From an uncultured Sphingomonas sp. (lineage in GTDB: Bacteria > Pseudomonadota > Alphaproteobacteria > Sphingomonadales > Sphingomonadaceae): a stretch of 64,000 bases of DNA. The notes under the pieces are model-generated. The model searched no databases. It saw nothing but the letters and a program-made list of their open reading frames with translations, and was not told the origin of the DNA. Position numbers and translations under genes: made by a program. Location: NCBI RefSeq assembly GCF_934560975.1, contig NZ_CAKTFO010000011.1, forward strand, positions 1 through 64,000, in the 5' to 3' direction. Shown piece by piece: positions 63,730-64,000 of the stretch; within the stretch, counting starts at the first letter, position 1; every line of letters begins with the position of its first letter.

Positions 63730-64000
63730 TCACTCCGCCGCCGCAGCCACCGGCTTCACCCCCAGCAACGGCGCCAAATACCGCCCCGTATAGCTCCGCG
63801 CCTCCTTCACCACCGTTTCTGGCGTGCCCGTCGCGACGATCTCCCCGCCCTTGTCGCCGCCTTCGGGGCCGAGGTCGATGATCCAGTCGGCGGTCTTGAT
63901 GACCTCCAGATTATGTTCGATCACGACCACGGTGTTGCCCTGTTCGACCAGGGCATGGAGCACCTCCAAGAGCTTGCGGACATCCTCGAAATGGAGGCCG
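63730..64000 (-). CDS. uvrA: excinuclease ABC subunit A, C-terminal part
   Basis: The last 89 residues of UvrA; the gene continues past the right edge. The second ATPase domain's end is readable: GLHFEDVRKLLEVLHAL, then the Walker B-distal GNTVVVIEHNLEVIKTADWI, DLGPEGGDKGGEIVATG and GRYLAPLL. UvrA locates DNA damage for UvrBC. The AT-rich ATPase segment begins directly after its stop, so uvrA marks one edge of the insertion. Confidence 0.95.
   Translation of the reverse strand, partial: GLHFEDVRKLLEVLHALVEQGNTVVVIEHNLEVIKTADWIIDLGPEGGDKGGEIVATGTPETVVKEARSYTGRYLAPLLGVKPVAAAAE

Overview
The window is GC-rich chromosomal DNA from an alphaproteobacterium, most likely a member of the Sphingomonadaceae. 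The evidence is a SciP-type CtrA inhibitor (DUF1153), an alphaproteobacterial GTTC-N7-GTTC LexA box, two secreted proteins with sphingomonad-style PEP-CTERM tails ending in GGxMRGRRR, a DUF3297 protein, and the run trpGDC-moaC-moeA-lexA. It is mostly dense housekeeping sequence with many 1-4 nt stop/start overlaps. I saw no rRNA, tRNA, CRISPR array, integrase or transposase. This is by eye only, with no database search.

Layout. 0-8.5 kb: DUF3772/MscS channel, cytochrome bo3 operon cyoABCD (minus strand), divergent D-lactate dehydrogenase-like gene. 8.5-11.2 kb: glnB-glnA and an OmpA-family lipoprotein. 11.3-18.9 kb: M3 peptidase, then trpGDC-moaC-moeA-lexA-VOC-DUF1697. 18.9-22.8 kb: a CE2/SGNH esterase gene broken by an in-frame stop, galE, then pirin-wrbA with a divergent LysR regulator. 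22.9-29 kb: ligA, SIMPL protein, GlsB-type membrane protein, sciP, mnmA. 29-33 kb: a minus-strand operon in which a Phd/VapC-like toxin-antitoxin pair heads gcdH, pdxH and a PhzF gene, all by ATGA overlaps. 33-43 kb: gluQ, HIG1 protein, corrinoid adenosyltransferase, egtB-egtD, hydroxyacyl-CoA dehydrogenase, queuosine-precursor transporter, argB, soluble chemoreceptor, YggT, folD, MarC. 43-50 kb: a membrane glycosylation cluster (GtrA, GT2, methyltransferase, three polytopic GT-C-like proteins). 50-61.5 kb: trans-sulfuration PLP enzyme, a 26-residue membrane peptide, dihydroorotase-like enzyme, YgfZ, two PEP-CTERM proteins, aconitase, DUF4142, HSL-family esterase. 61.7-64 kb: a RelE/ParE-type toxin-antitoxin pair, a truncated gene, an AT-rich stand-alone P-loop ATPase, and the 3' end of uvrA.

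The clearest accessory region is about 62.34-63.73 kb. Base composition changes abruptly there, and an unfamiliar AAA/STAND-like ATPase sits between uvrA and a beheaded gene remnant beside a toxin-antitoxin module. It is the best candidate for an undescribed, possibly defence-related element. Other points of note are the CE2 esterase pseudogene, a toxin-antitoxin pair fused to a catabolic operon with a perfect 9-bp palindromic operator, three phased half-sites at lexA, a 26-bp REP-type inverted repeat, and 21-bp tandem repeats upstream of the YggT gene.
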